Counted from the stretch's first letter, positions 6,159-14,647 are shown. The stretch: 44,564 nucleotides of DNA from Gemmiger_A avium (GCA_019114585.1 DXFE01000107.1:1-44564); one strand, 5' to 3'. A program made the numbers and translations. The notes: generated by a model from the letters alone, not told the origin.

Positions 6159-8573
6159 ATGAAACTGCCTTACAGCTGGCTGAAGCAATATGTAGACATC
6201 GACATCACCCCGGAGGAGCTGGAAAAGCGCCTGTTCTCCTGCGGGTTTGAGGTAGAGGAACGGATCGAGCTCTCCGCCGGGATCTCCCGGGTCGTGGTGG
6301 GCCAGATCACCCATATGGAAAAGCAGGAGGGCACCGACCACCTGCATGTCTGCACCGTGGACTGTGGCGACGAGTACGGCCGCGATCTGGTGATCAGCAC
6401 CGGCGCGCCCAACATCTTTGAGGGCGCCAAGGTGCCGGTGGCGCTGGACGGGGCCACCCTGCCCGGCGGCATCACCATCAAAAAGCGCAAGATGCGCGGG
6501 GTGGAGAGCAACGGCATGATGTGCTCTGGCCAGGAACTGGGTCTGACCGAGGACCTGTATCCGGGCGCCGAGGTATACGGCCTGCTGATCCTGCCCGAGG
6601 ACACCCCGCTGGGCGCGGACATCTGCGAGGTGACCGGCCTGAACGACACCATCTTTGACGTGTCCATCACCTCCAACCGTCCCGACTGCCAGTCCATCCT
6701 GGGCATGGCCCGGGAGGTGGCCGCCCTGCTGGGCAAGCCGCTCAAGATGCCCGCCACCGATTACACCGTCACCGCCGAGGGCGACGACAGCATCCGCGTA
6801 CAGGTGGATGCGCCGGACCTGTGCCCCCGGTACCTGGCCCACTATGTGCGCAACATCCGCCCCGGCACCTCGCCCCGGTGGATGCGCCGCAACCTGGCGC
6901 TGGCCGGTCTGCGCAGCATCAGCAACGTGGTGGATATCACCAACTATGTGCTGCTGGAGATCGGCCAGCCCATGCACGCCTTTGACCTGGACAAGGTAGC
7001 CGGCCGCCACATCACCGTGCGCCGCGCCGCCCCCGGTGAGAAGATCGTGACCCTGGACGAGAAAGAGTTCACCCTGACCGAGAACAACCTGGTCATCAGC
7101 GACGAGGAAAAGCCGGTGGCTCTGGCCGGCGTGATGGGCGGTCTGAACAGCGGCATCAGCGACGACAGCCGCCAGCTGCTGTTTGAATGCGCCACCTTCG
7201 CCCGGGACAGCGTGCGCAAGACCAGCCGCGCCCTGGGCCAGAACAGCGATTCCAGCGCCCGGTACGAAAAGGGCGTGGATCAGTACAGCACCGAACTGGG
7301 TCTGCGCCGTGCGCTGCACCTGATCCAGGAGCTGGACTGCGGCGACATCACCCCCACCTGCTTTGACTGCGGCGGGGACAATACCCCCGCCCCCACCGTG
7401 GTGACCGCCACCCCCGCCCAGATCAACGGCGTGCTGGGCATCGAGGTGCCCGCCGACGAGATGAAGGCGATTCTGCAGCGGCTGGAGTTCACCGTGGAAG
7501 ACAACAATGGCACCTGGACCGTGACCGCCCCCCGCTACCGGGAGGACGTGGAGGGTTATCCCGACCTGGCCGAGGAGGTCATCCGGGAATACGGCTACGA
7601 CAAGCTGACCCCCACCTTCCTGAAGACCGCGGCGGTGACCACCGGCGGCCTGAACGCGGCCCAGAAAGCCCAGATGAAGCTGAAACGGCTGCTCTGCGGG
7701 CAGGGCTGCTTCGAGGCCTCCACCCTGGCGTTCTACTCTCCCGCCGATCTGGACGCGCTGCACCTGCCCGCCGATGACCCGGCCCGCAAGGTGATCCCCA
7801 TTCTGAACCCGATCAGCGTGCATCTGTCCATCATGCGCACCCTGCTGGCCCCCTCCATGCTCAAGGTGATCGTGGACAACCTGAAAAAGGGCAACGGCGC
7901 CGGCCGCCTGTTCGAGATGGGCAATGTGTACCTGCCCAAGCAGCTGCCCCTGACCGAGCTGCCCAAGGAGCGCATGACCCTCTGCCTGGGCGTGTTCGGC
8001 CCGGAGGAGGACTTCTTCACCGTAAAGGGCCTGATGGAGGCCATCGGCGAAGCCTTCGGCGTACAGCTGCGGTATGAGCGGGACAACGTGTGCTGGCTGC
8101 ATCCGGGCATGACCGCCTCGGTGTGGTGCGGTGACGTAAAGATCGGCGTATTCGGCAAGCTGGCCAACGACGTGACCGCCGAGTTGAAGATCGCCAAGGA
8201 CGAAAAGGCCGGCCAGAACATCTATCTGGCGGAACTGGACTGGGAAGCTTTTACCAGCTGCGTGCCCAGCCTGGTGCGGTACAAGCCGCTGAGCGAGTTT
8301 GCCCCCGTGCGCCGCGACCTGGCGCTGGTGTGCGACGAGGCGGTGGCCTGCGGCGACATCGAAGCCTGCATGCGGGATGCCAGCAAGCTGGTGACCGGCA
8401 CCGCGCTGTTCGACATCTACCGGGGCGACCGGCTGGGCGAAGGCAAGAAGAGCCTGGCTTTCACCCTGACCTTCCACGCGGATGACCGCGCCCTGACCGA
8501 TGAGGAAGTGGACGCTGCCGTGCGCAAAATTCTGAAAAAGCTGGACGCCATGGGCGTGACCCTGCGCAGCTGA
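6159..8573 (+). CDS. pheT: Phenylalanine--tRNA ligase beta subunit PheT
   Basis: 804-residue partner of PheS, needed for tRNA binding and for editing mischarged Tyr-tRNA-Phe. Domains in order: EMAP/Arc1p-type tRNA-binding domain (about 40-150), B3/4 editing domain (about 210-385), B5 domain (about 405-475), core pseudo-catalytic domain, and a C-terminal FDX-ACB anticodon-binding domain (about 712-804, starting LSEFAPVRRDLALV). AGGAGGG lies just before the ATG. It is co-transcribed with pheS under T-box control and followed by a terminator. Length and order are standard. Confidence 0.97.
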   Translation: MKLPYSWLKQYVDIDITPEELEKRLFSCGFEVEERIELSAGISRVVVGQITHMEKQEGTDHLHVCTVDCGDEYGRDLVISTGAPNIFEGAKVPVALDGATLPGGITIKKRKMRGVESNGMMCSGQELGLTEDLYPGAEVYGLLILPEDTPLGADICEVTGLNDTIFDVSITSNRPDCQSILGMAREVAALLGKPLKMPATDYTVTAEGDDSIRVQVDAPDLCPRYLAHYVRNIRPGTSPRWMRRNLALAGLRSISNVVDITNYVLLEIGQPMHAFDLDKVAGRHITVRRAAPGEKIVTLDEKEFTLTENNLVISDEEKPVALAGVMGGLNSGISDDSRQLLFECATFARDSVRKTSRALGQNSDSSARYEKGVDQYSTELGLRRALHLIQELDCGDITPTCFDCGGDNTPAPTVVTATPAQINGVLGIEVPADEMKAILQRLEFTVEDNNGTWTVTAPRYREDVEGYPDLAEEVIREYGYDKLTPTFLKTAAVTTGGLNAAQKAQMKLKRLLCGQGCFEASTLAFYSPADLDALHLPADDPARKVIPILNPISVHLSIMRTLLAPSMLKVIVDNLKKGNGAGRLFEMGNVYLPKQLPLTELPKERMTLCLGVFGPEEDFFTVKGLMEAIGEAFGVQLRYERDNVCWLHPGMTASVWCGDVKIGVFGKLANDVTAELKIAKDEKAGQNIYLAELDWEAFTSCVPSLVRYKPLSEFAPVRRDLALVCDEAVACGDIEACMRDASKLVTGTALFDIYRGDRLGEGKKSLAFTLTFHADDRALTDEEVDAAVRKILKKLDAMGVTLRS

Positions 8574-8587
8574 TTTTTCCACAAATT

Positions 8588-8619
8588 AAGCGGCCCGGAG
8601 ATGCATCTCCGGGCCGCTT
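8588..8619 (+). terminator. Hairpin after pheT (perfect 32-nt palindrome)
   Basis: The 32 nt from 8588 to 8619 equal their own reverse complement, forming a strong stem 14 nt after the pheT stop. The T-run after it is poor, so termination may also rely on the next hairpin at 8639-8669. Confidence 0.6.
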
Positions 8620-8638
8620 GCTTGTATAAGACCAAAAG

Positions 8639-8669
8639 CCGTCCCCGGCAGGTTTTCTGCCGGGGACGG
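8639..8669 (-). terminator. Terminator between pheT and the PASTA pseudokinase
   Basis: 13-bp stem, arms 8639-8651 and 8657-8669, 5-nt loop. The minus strand continues CTTTTGG and the plus strand TTCTTTGTTTG, so it can stop both convergent transcripts. Confidence 0.75.
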
Positions 8670-8681
8670 TTCTTTGTTTGT

Positions 8682-10352
8682 TCAGGGTTCCGCGGGGGTC
8701 GGGCCGGGCGATGTTGCCGGGGTAGCCGTGGGCTCCGGGGTAGGCTCTGCCGTGGGGGCCGGTGTGGCCGGCGCGGCGGGCTCCTGGGCAATATACACGT
8801 TTACGATCGTGGTTTCCAGGTCGAACTTTTCACCCGGCTGGATATCGGTTTTGACCACGCAGTTTGCCGCGTACTCGCCGTTGTTGGCCAGCATCAGCAG
8901 GCTAAACCGGATGCCCCGGCTGTTCAGTTCCTGCTCGGCATTCTCCCGGGTAAAGCCGATGATATTGGGCATCTCCATCAGTTCCGCACCCTTGCTGACG
9001 GTCAGCTTGATCACCGGTTTCTCCTCGGTGACCGTGGTACCTGCCTCCGGGCTCTGCTCCATGATCTCGCCCTCTTCATACTCGGAGCTGTAGTCTTCCT
9101 CCAGCGTAAAGAGGAACTGTGCCGCGTACTCGGTGTTGTTCTGCACCGATTTGTAGGGCAGGCCCACGAAATTCGGGATGGTAACCGTAGTCTCCTGGGG
9201 CTGGCTGGTGCTTTCCGGCTGGCTGCTGTCTGCCGGGGGACGGGTATGCCCGTTCCAGTTTATCAGCAGCATCGCCACCACAATGGCCAGTACCGCAATG
9301 ATCCCCAGTGCAAGGGCCAGCAGGTGCCGGGTGTTCAGCGTAAGGCTGGGCTCCTTTTTCTCCCGGCCCATCAGCGCGTCGGCGGCGGTGGGCGAGGCCA
9401 GCGCGCCCATCAGTTCGGGCACGGTCTGGATGCGCTCGGCCGGCACCAGCCGCATGGCGGCAGACAGGATGGAGGACACATAACCCGGCACGCCGCTCTC
9501 CGCCCGGGAGGCGGGGGGCAGGCTGTCCCGCACCTGGCGCTGTACCGCCGACAGCGGCTGCGCGCCGGTGACCAGGCGGTAGAACACCGCCGCCAGGCCG
9601 TACACATCGGTATAGCGGCCCTCAAATTCCTGGGGCTTGTACTGCTCCGGGGCGGAATAGCCGTCGTACAACTGGGGTTTCAGCTCGCTGCCCGCCCGGC
9701 GCAGGCCCAGGGTGGCATACCCGCACAGGCGGGCCACGCCGCCCTCGGTGAGCAGGATGTTCTCCGGGCAGACGCCCCGGTGCACAAGGCCCGCCTTATG
9801 CAGAGCGGCCACACCCTCCATGATGGGCTGCATCAGGCTGCGCGCTTCCGCCAGAGGCAGCACGCTGGCCCGCAGAGACAGATACTCGGACAGCGGGGTG
9901 CCCTGGATCTGCTCGGTAACGGCGTAGACGGTCTGGTTTTCCTCCAGCACATCCAGCACCGCCACCAGGCCGGTAGCCGGGGTGATCCGCTGAATGGCCC
10001 GGTACAGGTCCGCAAAATCCATGCGGGTGGTCTTGAACAGCACCTCGCTGCCGGATTTTGGTTCCACCTCGCCGGCCTCGTTGCGGCCCTGGCTCAGTGT
10101 GACCGGCAGATACTCCTTGATGGTCACCCGCAGCCCGGCGGTGTTCTCCACCGCGGCGTAGAGGATACCCTCGCCGTCGGTGTTCAGATGCTGGGCCAGG
10201 GTATACCGGTCGCCCAGCACAGTGCCAAAAGGCAGCGCCTCGGGCGGGTTATGGTTTTCAAAGCTTTTGCCGCAAAAGGGGCAGGCTGTGCGCCCCGCCT
10301 GGGTCTTGGACAGGCAGAACGGGCACACCATCTGAGCTGCGCTCACAGGCAA
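8682..10352 (-). CDS. Zinc-ribbon PASTA protein with pseudokinase domain
   Basis: 556-residue membrane protein related to PrkC/Stk1 sensor kinases. A zinc ribbon (C10-x2-C13, C24-x2-C27) is followed by a kinase-like domain (about 48-310), one membrane helix (about 343-365), two extracellular PASTA repeats (about 389-455 and 456-523), which in relatives bind muropeptides or lipid II, and a Pro/Thr tail. Catalytic signs are poor. The HRD Asp is Gly (H191-R192-G193), the DFG Asp is Gly (C210-G211-Y212-A213), and the Gly-rich loop is absent. The beta-3 Lys79, Asn198 and APE234-236 remain. It is probably a pseudokinase sensing cell-wall fragments or acting as a scaffold. It is second in a two-gene operon with the YebC-type gene, 23 nt apart. 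No PP2C phosphatase is nearby. Confidence 0.88.
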   Translation of the reverse strand: MPVSAAQMVCPFCLSKTQAGRTACPFCGKSFENHNPPEALPFGTVLGDRYTLAQHLNTDGEGILYAAVENTAGLRVTIKEYLPVTLSQGRNEAGEVEPKSGSEVLFKTTRMDFADLYRAIQRITPATGLVAVLDVLEENQTVYAVTEQIQGTPLSEYLSLRASVLPLAEARSLMQPIMEGVAALHKAGLVHRGVCPENILLTEGGVARLCGYATLGLRRAGSELKPQLYDGYSAPEQYKPQEFEGRYTDVYGLAAVFYRLVTGAQPLSAVQRQVRDSLPPASRAESGVPGYVSSILSAAMRLVPAERIQTVPELMGALASPTAADALMGREKKEPSLTLNTRHLLALALGIIAVLAIVVAMLLINWNGHTRPPADSSQPESTSQPQETTVTIPNFVGLPYKSVQNNTEYAAQFLFTLEEDYSSEYEEGEIMEQSPEAGTTVTEEKPVIKLTVSKGAELMEMPNIIGFTRENAEQELNSRGIRFSLLMLANNGEYAANCVVKTDIQPGEKFDLETTIVNVYIAQEPAAPATPAPTAEPTPEPTATPATSPGPTPAEP

Positions 10353-10375
10353 CCCTCCTTTGTGGTTGGACGCGA

Positions 10376-11113
10376 TCAGCGGTCCAGATCTTCCTCGTTC
10401 TCCAGGTTATGCCAGACGTTCTGCACGTCGTCGTCCTCTTCCAGGGCGTCCAGCAGCTTGGCCATCAGCTTCTGGTTGTCCTCATCGGTGATGGCGCTGT
10501 AGGTAGAGGGCACCATCTCCACCTCGGCGGAGATAAAGCTGTAGCCCTTGTCCTCCAGAGCCTGACGCACGGTGCTGAAATCATCCGGCGCGCAGGTCAC
10601 TTCCACCACGTCGTCGCCCATGTCGAAGTCCTCGGCGCCGGCGTCGAAGCAGTCTTCCATGGTCTTTTCCTCGTCCAGGCCCTCGCCGTCCAGCACGATC
10701 ACGCCCTTCTGGGTGAACATGAAGGACACGCAGCCCATGTTGCCCAGGTTGCCGCCGAACTTGTCAAAGTAGTGGCGCAGGTTGGCCGCGGTGCGGTTGC
10801 GGTTGTCGGTCAGGGTTTCCACCATCATGGCGATGCCGCAGGGGCCGTAGCCTTCGTAGGTGATGGGCTCGTAGTTGTCTTTCTCGCCGCCCTCAGCCTT
10901 CTTGATGATGCGCTGGATGTTGTCGTTGGGCACGTTCAGGCTCTTGGCCTTGGCGATCAGGTCGCGCAGCTTGCCGTTGGAGTTGGGGTCGCCGCCGCCC
11001 TCACGCACGGCCACCGAGATCTCGCGGCCTACCTTGGTGAAAACCTTGGCCTTCTGGCCGTCGGTCTTTTCCTTCTTACGCTTGATGTTATTCCATTTGC
11101 TGTGTCCCGACAT
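10376..11113 (-). CDS. YebC/PmpR/TACO1-family regulator
   Basis: 245-residue protein of the widespread YebC family, members of which act as transcription regulators and in some species help ribosomes through proline-rich stretches. The N-terminus MSGHSKWNNIKRKK is the family signature; GREISVAVREGG and the GPCGIAMMVETLTDNRNRT segment follow. The C-terminal part is acidic. GGAGGA lies before ATG 11111-11113. It is first in the operon with the PASTA pseudokinase, from a promoter that overlaps the end of the rRNA methyltransferase gene. Length is typical (about 240). Confidence 0.95.
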   Translation of the reverse strand: MSGHSKWNNIKRKKEKTDGQKAKVFTKVGREISVAVREGGGDPNSNGKLRDLIAKAKSLNVPNDNIQRIIKKAEGGEKDNYEPITYEGYGPCGIAMMVETLTDNRNRTAANLRHYFDKFGGNLGNMGCVSFMFTQKGVIVLDGEGLDEEKTMEDCFDAGAEDFDMGDDVVEVTCAPDDFSTVRQALEDKGYSFISAEVEMVPSTYSAITDEDNQKLMAKLLDALEEDDDVQNVWHNLENEEDLDR

Positions 11114-11151
11114 GGAAATCCTCCTGTTTATCTGCCCCGTGGGGCGTTCTG

Positions 11152-11167
11152 GGCAGGCATGCCTGCC
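11152..11167. promoter_or_regulatory. 16-nt perfect palindrome in the yebC leader
   Basis: GGCAGGCATGCCTGCC is a perfect palindrome 20-40 nt downstream of the yebC -10 box and before the ribosome binding site. A second small inverted repeat GCCCC-GT-GGGGC follows at about 11133-11144. It could be an operator or an RNA hairpin; the regulator is unknown. Confidence 0.35.
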
Positions 11168-11187
11168 AATAGTGTCTTAACTAATAT

Positions 11188-11216
11188 AGTGTATCACAGC
11201 CCGGAGCCGATTTCAA
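11188..11216 (-). promoter_or_regulatory. Promoter of yebC-PASTA operon
   Basis: Minus strand TTGAAA (11211-11216), 17-nt spacer, TACACT (11188-11193) with TGA before it. The -35 box lies inside the last codons of the RsmF-like gene. Confidence 0.65.
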
Positions 11217-12576
11217 CCGGTCCCAGCAGCCTCAAACCTTTTGGATAGTGGTTTTTTGCGGTTTGGCTGCTCACCTTGGCCCCGCCCAGGGGGTAGCCGT
11301 CCACCAGAACCGCGCACCAGCCGTTCCCGGCTTCGGGCGCGGGGATGGGATGCCCCTGCAGGTAGGCCTGCACCCGCTCGTCCGCCAGCGGCAGATTCAG
11401 CTGGTTTTTGCACAGGGTGCCAAAGGCGGTGAACAGATGATGTTCCGGTTCAAACCGGCCCTTGCGCACTGTGCCCGCCAGCACCCCGGCCCGCAGGATG
11501 CGCAGCTTCTGGGCCGCGGCGGGCATCGACACGGCAGGGGGCAGAAACAGCTTGTCCCCCCGCAGCACCGCCGGGCGGTCGGCCAGTTCCAAAAAATACT
11601 CTTTGGCGAAAACGCTCCATTCTTTACAGATCGGAGCAGATTTTGCCGGGCGCACCGGGGCGGTTTCCGGCCCGTCCAGGCGGCGCAGCCGGGCCATGAA
11701 ATGGCCCTCGCCCCCCTGGCTGGGCCAGATGCGGCGCACCTTGCTCACATCCAGCGGCAGCCCGCCGGTGCGGTTTTCCTCGCCGGGGCTGCCAAAGGCT
11801 TCGCCGCAGCTTTCCAGCGCAAAGTCCGGATGGCGTGCCAGGAACGCGGCTACCTGGCCCTCGTCCTCCTCCGGAGCAAAGGTGCAGGTGGAGTAGACCA
11901 GCAGCCCACCGGGGGCCAGCATCCGGGCAGCGTTTTCCAGGATCTGCGCCCCCAAAGCGGCGCACTGGCGCACCAGTGCTTCGCTGTGCTGGGTCAGGGC
12001 CTGGGGCTCCTTGCGGAACATCCCCTCGCCGGAACAGGGGGCATCCACCAGCACCCGGTCGAAAAAGGCGGGAAACGCCTCAGCCAGGCGGGCGGTGTCC
12101 TCGTTGGTGACCACCGCGTTGGACACGCCCATCCGTTCCAGGTTGCCCCGCAGGATGGAAGCCCGGCCCGCTTCATACTCGTTGCAGACCAACAGCCCCT
12201 GCCCCTGCAGGGCGGCGGCCAGCTGGCTGCTCTTGCCGCCGGGGGCGGCGCAGGTATCCAGCACCTTCATGCCGGGCTGCACATCCAGCAGGGCGGCAGG
12301 GGCGGCGGCGCTGGGCTCCTGGGAATAAAAAGCCCCGGCGTGGTGATAGGGATGACGGCCGGGATGAAAGTCCGGCAGATCCACAAAATAGCTGGCCGGG
12401 CAGAAGGGCGAGGGCCGCAGCGGCAGCCCGCATCCGGCGGCAAACCGCTGTGTCGTGCACCGCAGGGTGTTGACCGTGACCCCGCGGGCCGCCTGATCGG
12501 CGACGGGGGTGAGAAGCGCATCAAACCGGGAACCAAGCAGCGCCCGTTCCCGTTCATAGAAGTACTCGCCTGCCAG
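11194..12576 (-). CDS. RsmF/NOL1-NOP2-Sun family rRNA m5C methyltransferase, CTG start
   Basis: SAM-dependent RNA cytosine-C5 methyltransferase, probably acting on 16S rRNA. The core has LDTCAAPGGKSSQL (SAM site), DAPCSGEGMF and STCTFAPEEDEG (the two catalytic Cys). The C-terminal part has the RsmF-type RNA-binding extension. The first standard start is GTG 12382-12384, but this would delete the conserved N-terminal RNA-binding region. In frame upstream, 64 more codons read FYERERALLGSRFDALL and GVTVNTLR, matching the family N-terminus. No ATG/GTG/TTG exists there before an in-frame stop. A CTG at 12574-12576, preceded by GGAAGGTGG at 6-nt spacing, is the best start, giving 460 residues. It is divergent from the 55-residue gene. 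Confidence 0.88.
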   Translation of the reverse strand: MAGEYFYERERALLGSRFDALLTPVADQAARGVTVNTLRCTTQRFAAGCGLPLRPSPFCPASYFVDLPDFHPGRHPYHHAGAFYSQEPSAAAPAALLDVQPGMKVLDTCAAPGGKSSQLAAALQGQGLLVCNEYEAGRASILRGNLERMGVSNAVVTNEDTARLAEAFPAFFDRVLVDAPCSGEGMFRKEPQALTQHSEALVRQCAALGAQILENAARMLAPGGLLVYSTCTFAPEEDEGQVAAFLARHPDFALESCGEAFGSPGEENRTGGLPLDVSKVRRIWPSQGGEGHFMARLRRLDGPETAPVRPAKSAPICKEWSVFAKEYFLELADRPAVLRGDKLFLPPAVSMPAAAQKLRILRAGVLAGTVRKGRFEPEHHLFTAFGTLCKNQLNLPLADERVQAYLQGHPIPAPEAGNGWCAVLVDGYPLGGAKVSSQTAKNHYPKGLRLLGPVEIGSGL

Positions 12577-12595
12577 AAAAAACCACCTTCCTTTT

Positions 12596-12624
12596 GCATA
12601 TCCGCCCGTTTGGGGGCAACACTA
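12596..12624 (+). promoter_or_regulatory. Possible sigma-G-like promoter of the 55-residue gene
   Basis: GCATA (12596-12600), 17-nt spacer, AACACTA (12618-12624). The known sigma-G consensus is about gHATR, 17-18 nt, CATAMTA, so 5 of 7 bases match in the -10. No vegetative promoter is evident in this gap. Weak on its own. Confidence 0.22.
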
Positions 12625-12671
12625 TCCTCAGACGGGCCGCACCGAGCGCCCGCCTGAAAGGAGAAACAACA

Positions 12672-12839
12672 ATGGACAATCGCAAGACCAGCGCCAATTC
12701 TCAGAAATCCAGCCAGAACAGCCAGAACCCGAAGGAATCCTACGGCGAAAACCGCACCGGTACCCGCAGCACCAACAAGACCACCGGCAGCACCAACGGC
12801 ATGAACACCCGCAGCACGGGCTGCGGCCGCGACAAGTAA
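12672..12839 (+). CDS. Small Asn/Ser/Thr-rich protein, unknown
   Basis: 55-residue hydrophilic protein, MDNRKTSANSQ... to ...STGCGRDK. Asn, Ser, Thr, Gln, Gly, Lys and Arg make up most of it; there are no hydrophobic stretches and one Cys near the C-terminus, so it is probably disordered. AAAGGAG sits 7 nt before the ATG and a very strong terminator follows, so it is a genuine single-gene unit. The composition recalls small spore proteins of Clostridia, including gamma-type SASPs, and a faint sigma-G-like promoter lies upstream. No family motif was recognised, so function is open. Confidence 0.7.
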   Translation: MDNRKTSANSQKSSQNSQNPKESYGENRTGTRSTNKTTGSTNGMNTRSTGCGRDK

Positions 12840-12856
12840 GCTTCTCATCAACGACA

Positions 12857-12922
12857 GCAGCGCCCGCGATCGGACAGCATCGGTCAGAGAGGACCGGTCC
12901 GATCGCGGGCGCTGCGTTTTTT
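12857..12922 (+). terminator. Very long terminator hairpin
   Basis: 19-bp perfect stem, arms 12857-12875 and 12897-12915. A second 5-bp stem lies inside the loop (12881-12885 with 12892-12896), and the structure ends with T6. It follows the 55-residue gene and faces the convergent mrnC. Confidence 0.88.
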
Positions 12923-12942
12923 GGAAAAAGCGGCGGAGGGAA

Positions 12943-13380
12943 TCATTCCTTTTCCGCCTCGCCCGCCTGCCAGACGGTCTCGAACAGTTCCCGGATACGC
13001 TCGCCGCGCCCCTGCAGGAACAGCCAGCCCAGCAGGGCTTCAAAACCGGTGGAGGCACGGTATTCCTCCGGGGTGGCGTGCTTGGCCACGGTGGCCTTAC
13101 TGGTGTTTTTGCCCCGGCGCATCACCGCCTGCTCCTGCTCGGTCAGCAGGGGTTCCAGCCGGGCAAGCGCCTGGAACTGGGCCTTGGCGGAGACATATTT
13201 CACCGCCTCGCTGTGCAGCCGCCCGGGCTGCAGGCGGGTGCGCTCCACCAGGCGCTGGCGCACCAGCAGTTCCCACACGCCGTCCCCCACAAAGGCCAGG
13301 TTCAAAGGGGACTGCTCGTGGATATCCACCCCGTCACCGGGCGCAAACAGCCCGGCGTTGGCCTGCTGATCAGAATACAT
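12943..13380 (-). CDS. mrnC: Mini-ribonuclease III (MrnC)
   Basis: 145-residue RNase III-fold nuclease without a dsRNA-binding domain; in Bacillus it matures 23S rRNA. Visible motifs are LAFVGDGVWELLVR, which corresponds to the LAYIGDAVYE-type catalytic helix with its Asp, and GFEALLGWLFLQG, the second half of the active site. The start is ATG 13378-13380, overlapping the 3' end of obg by 11 nt (ATGTATTCTGA is shared), so translation is probably coupled. The open frame reaches further upstream but only inside obg. It is last in rplU-rpmA-obg-mrnC; in Bacillus the gene sits by cysS, so the position here differs. Confidence 0.92.
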   Translation of the reverse strand: MYSDQQANAGLFAPGDGVDIHEQSPLNLAFVGDGVWELLVRQRLVERTRLQPGRLHSEAVKYVSAKAQFQALARLEPLLTEQEQAVMRRGKNTSKATVAKHATPEEYRASTGFEALLGWLFLQGRGERIRELFETVWQAGEAEKE

Positions 13381-14647
13381 AGTCGAACTCAAACTCCCCG
13401 ATCTTGATGGTATCGTCCTCCTGCACGCCGCGGCGCACCAGTTCATCCAGCACACCGCTCTCGCCCAGCTGCCGCTGGAAATACTGCAGGCTCTCGTAGT
13501 CCTCCACGTCGCTGCCCTCCAGGATGCGCTCCAGCCAGGGGGCGTCCACCCGCCAGACGTGCTCGTCCTCCTGCTCCACAGTAAAGGCGCGGGGATCGGC
13601 GGGGGTGGTATCCCGGACAAACTCCGGCTCGTAGACCTGCACCGGCGGCAGGTCCTTCAGCCGCTCGTACACCAGGCCGGGCAGCCCGTCCAGCCCCTGC
13701 CGGGTGGCGGCGGAGATGGGCAGGAACACCAGGCCCTGGCCCTCGATATAGGCGCGGAATTCCGCCACCTGTTCGGGCGTGGCGATGTCGCACTTGTTGC
13801 CCAGCACGATCTGAGGCCGCTGGGCCAGCTCGGCGCTGAAGTTCACCAGTTCCTGGTTGATGCGCTCGAAATCCTCTTTCGGGTCGCGGCCCTCGCAGCC
13901 GGACACGTCCACCACATGCAGCAGCAGACGGCAGCGCTCCACATGGCGCAGGAAATCATGGCCCAGGCCCACGCCCTCGCTGGCACCCTCGATCAGGCCG
14001 GGGATGTCGGCGGCCACAAAGCTGGCCTCCGGCCCCACCCGCACCACGCCCAGCACCGGGGTCAGGGTGGTGAAATGGTAGTTGGCGATCTTGGGTTTGG
14101 CGGCGCTGATGGCCGAGATCAGGGTAGACTTGCCCACGTTGGGGAAGCCGATCAGGCCCACGTCGGCGATGAGTTTGAGCTCCAGCCGGACCTCGAACTC
14201 CTCCCCGGGCAGGCCGGGTTTGGCGAAACGGGGGATCTGACGGGTAGGGCTGGCGAAATGGGTGTTGCCCCAGCCGCCCTTGCCGCCCCGGGCCACCACC
14301 ACCGGCTCGTCGCCGGAGATGTCGGCCATGACCAGGCCGCTGGCCGCGTCCCGGATCACGGTGCCGCGGGGCACCCGGATCACCAGGTCGGGGGCGTTTT
14401 TGCCGGTGCATCGGCTGCCGGAACCGTTCTCGCCCGGCGCGGCGGCGTACTTGCGCTTATAGCGGAAGTCCATCAGGGTGGACAGGTTGTCGTCCGCCGC
14501 AAAGACCACGTTGCCGCCGCGGCCTCCGTCGCCGCCGTCCGGCCCGCCGGCCGCCACGAATTTTTCCCGGTGAAAACTTACCGCGCCGTCACCGCCCTTG
14601 CCGGCCTTGATGACGATGCGGGCTACGTCCACGAAATTGCTTGCCAC
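13370..14647 (-). CDS. obg: GTPase Obg/CgtA
   Basis: 425-residue essential GTPase of late 50S subunit assembly and stress control. The N-terminal glycine-rich Obg fold (about 1-158) has GGDGAVSFHREKF and GGPDGGDGGRGGNV. The G domain has GFPNVGKST (P-loop), the switch region with ADIPGLIEGAS, and NKCD. A C-terminal OCT domain (about 345-425) is present, as in many Firmicutes. The start is GTG 14645-14647 with AAAGGAGG 10 nt upstream. It lies downstream of rplU-rpmA, the classic order, with a hairpin before it that may reduce read-through. Confidence 0.97.
   Translation of the reverse strand: MASNFVDVARIVIKAGKGGDGAVSFHREKFVAAGGPDGGDGGRGGNVVFAADDNLSTLMDFRYKRKYAAAPGENGSGSRCTGKNAPDLVIRVPRGTVIRDAASGLVMADISGDEPVVVARGGKGGWGNTHFASPTRQIPRFAKPGLPGEEFEVRLELKLIADVGLIGFPNVGKSTLISAISAAKPKIANYHFTTLTPVLGVVRVGPEASFVAADIPGLIEGASEGVGLGHDFLRHVERCRLLLHVVDVSGCEGRDPKEDFERINQELVNFSAELAQRPQIVLGNKCDIATPEQVAEFRAYIEGQGLVFLPISAATRQGLDGLPGLVYERLKDLPPVQVYEPEFVRDTTPADPRAFTVEQEDEHVWRVDAPWLERILEGSDVEDYESLQYFQRQLGESGVLDELVRRGVQEDDTIKIGEFEFDYVF

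Noticed and set aside
5061..8582. 1173-codon open frame on the minus strand
   Set aside because: Antisense of pheS-pheT, rich in His, Gln, Gly and Val, with no motif and no ribosome binding site.
12385..12576. Frameshift splitting the RsmF-like gene
   Set aside because: The 64 upstream codons are in the same frame as the rest, with no stop, so the protein is continuous; only the start codon is unusual.
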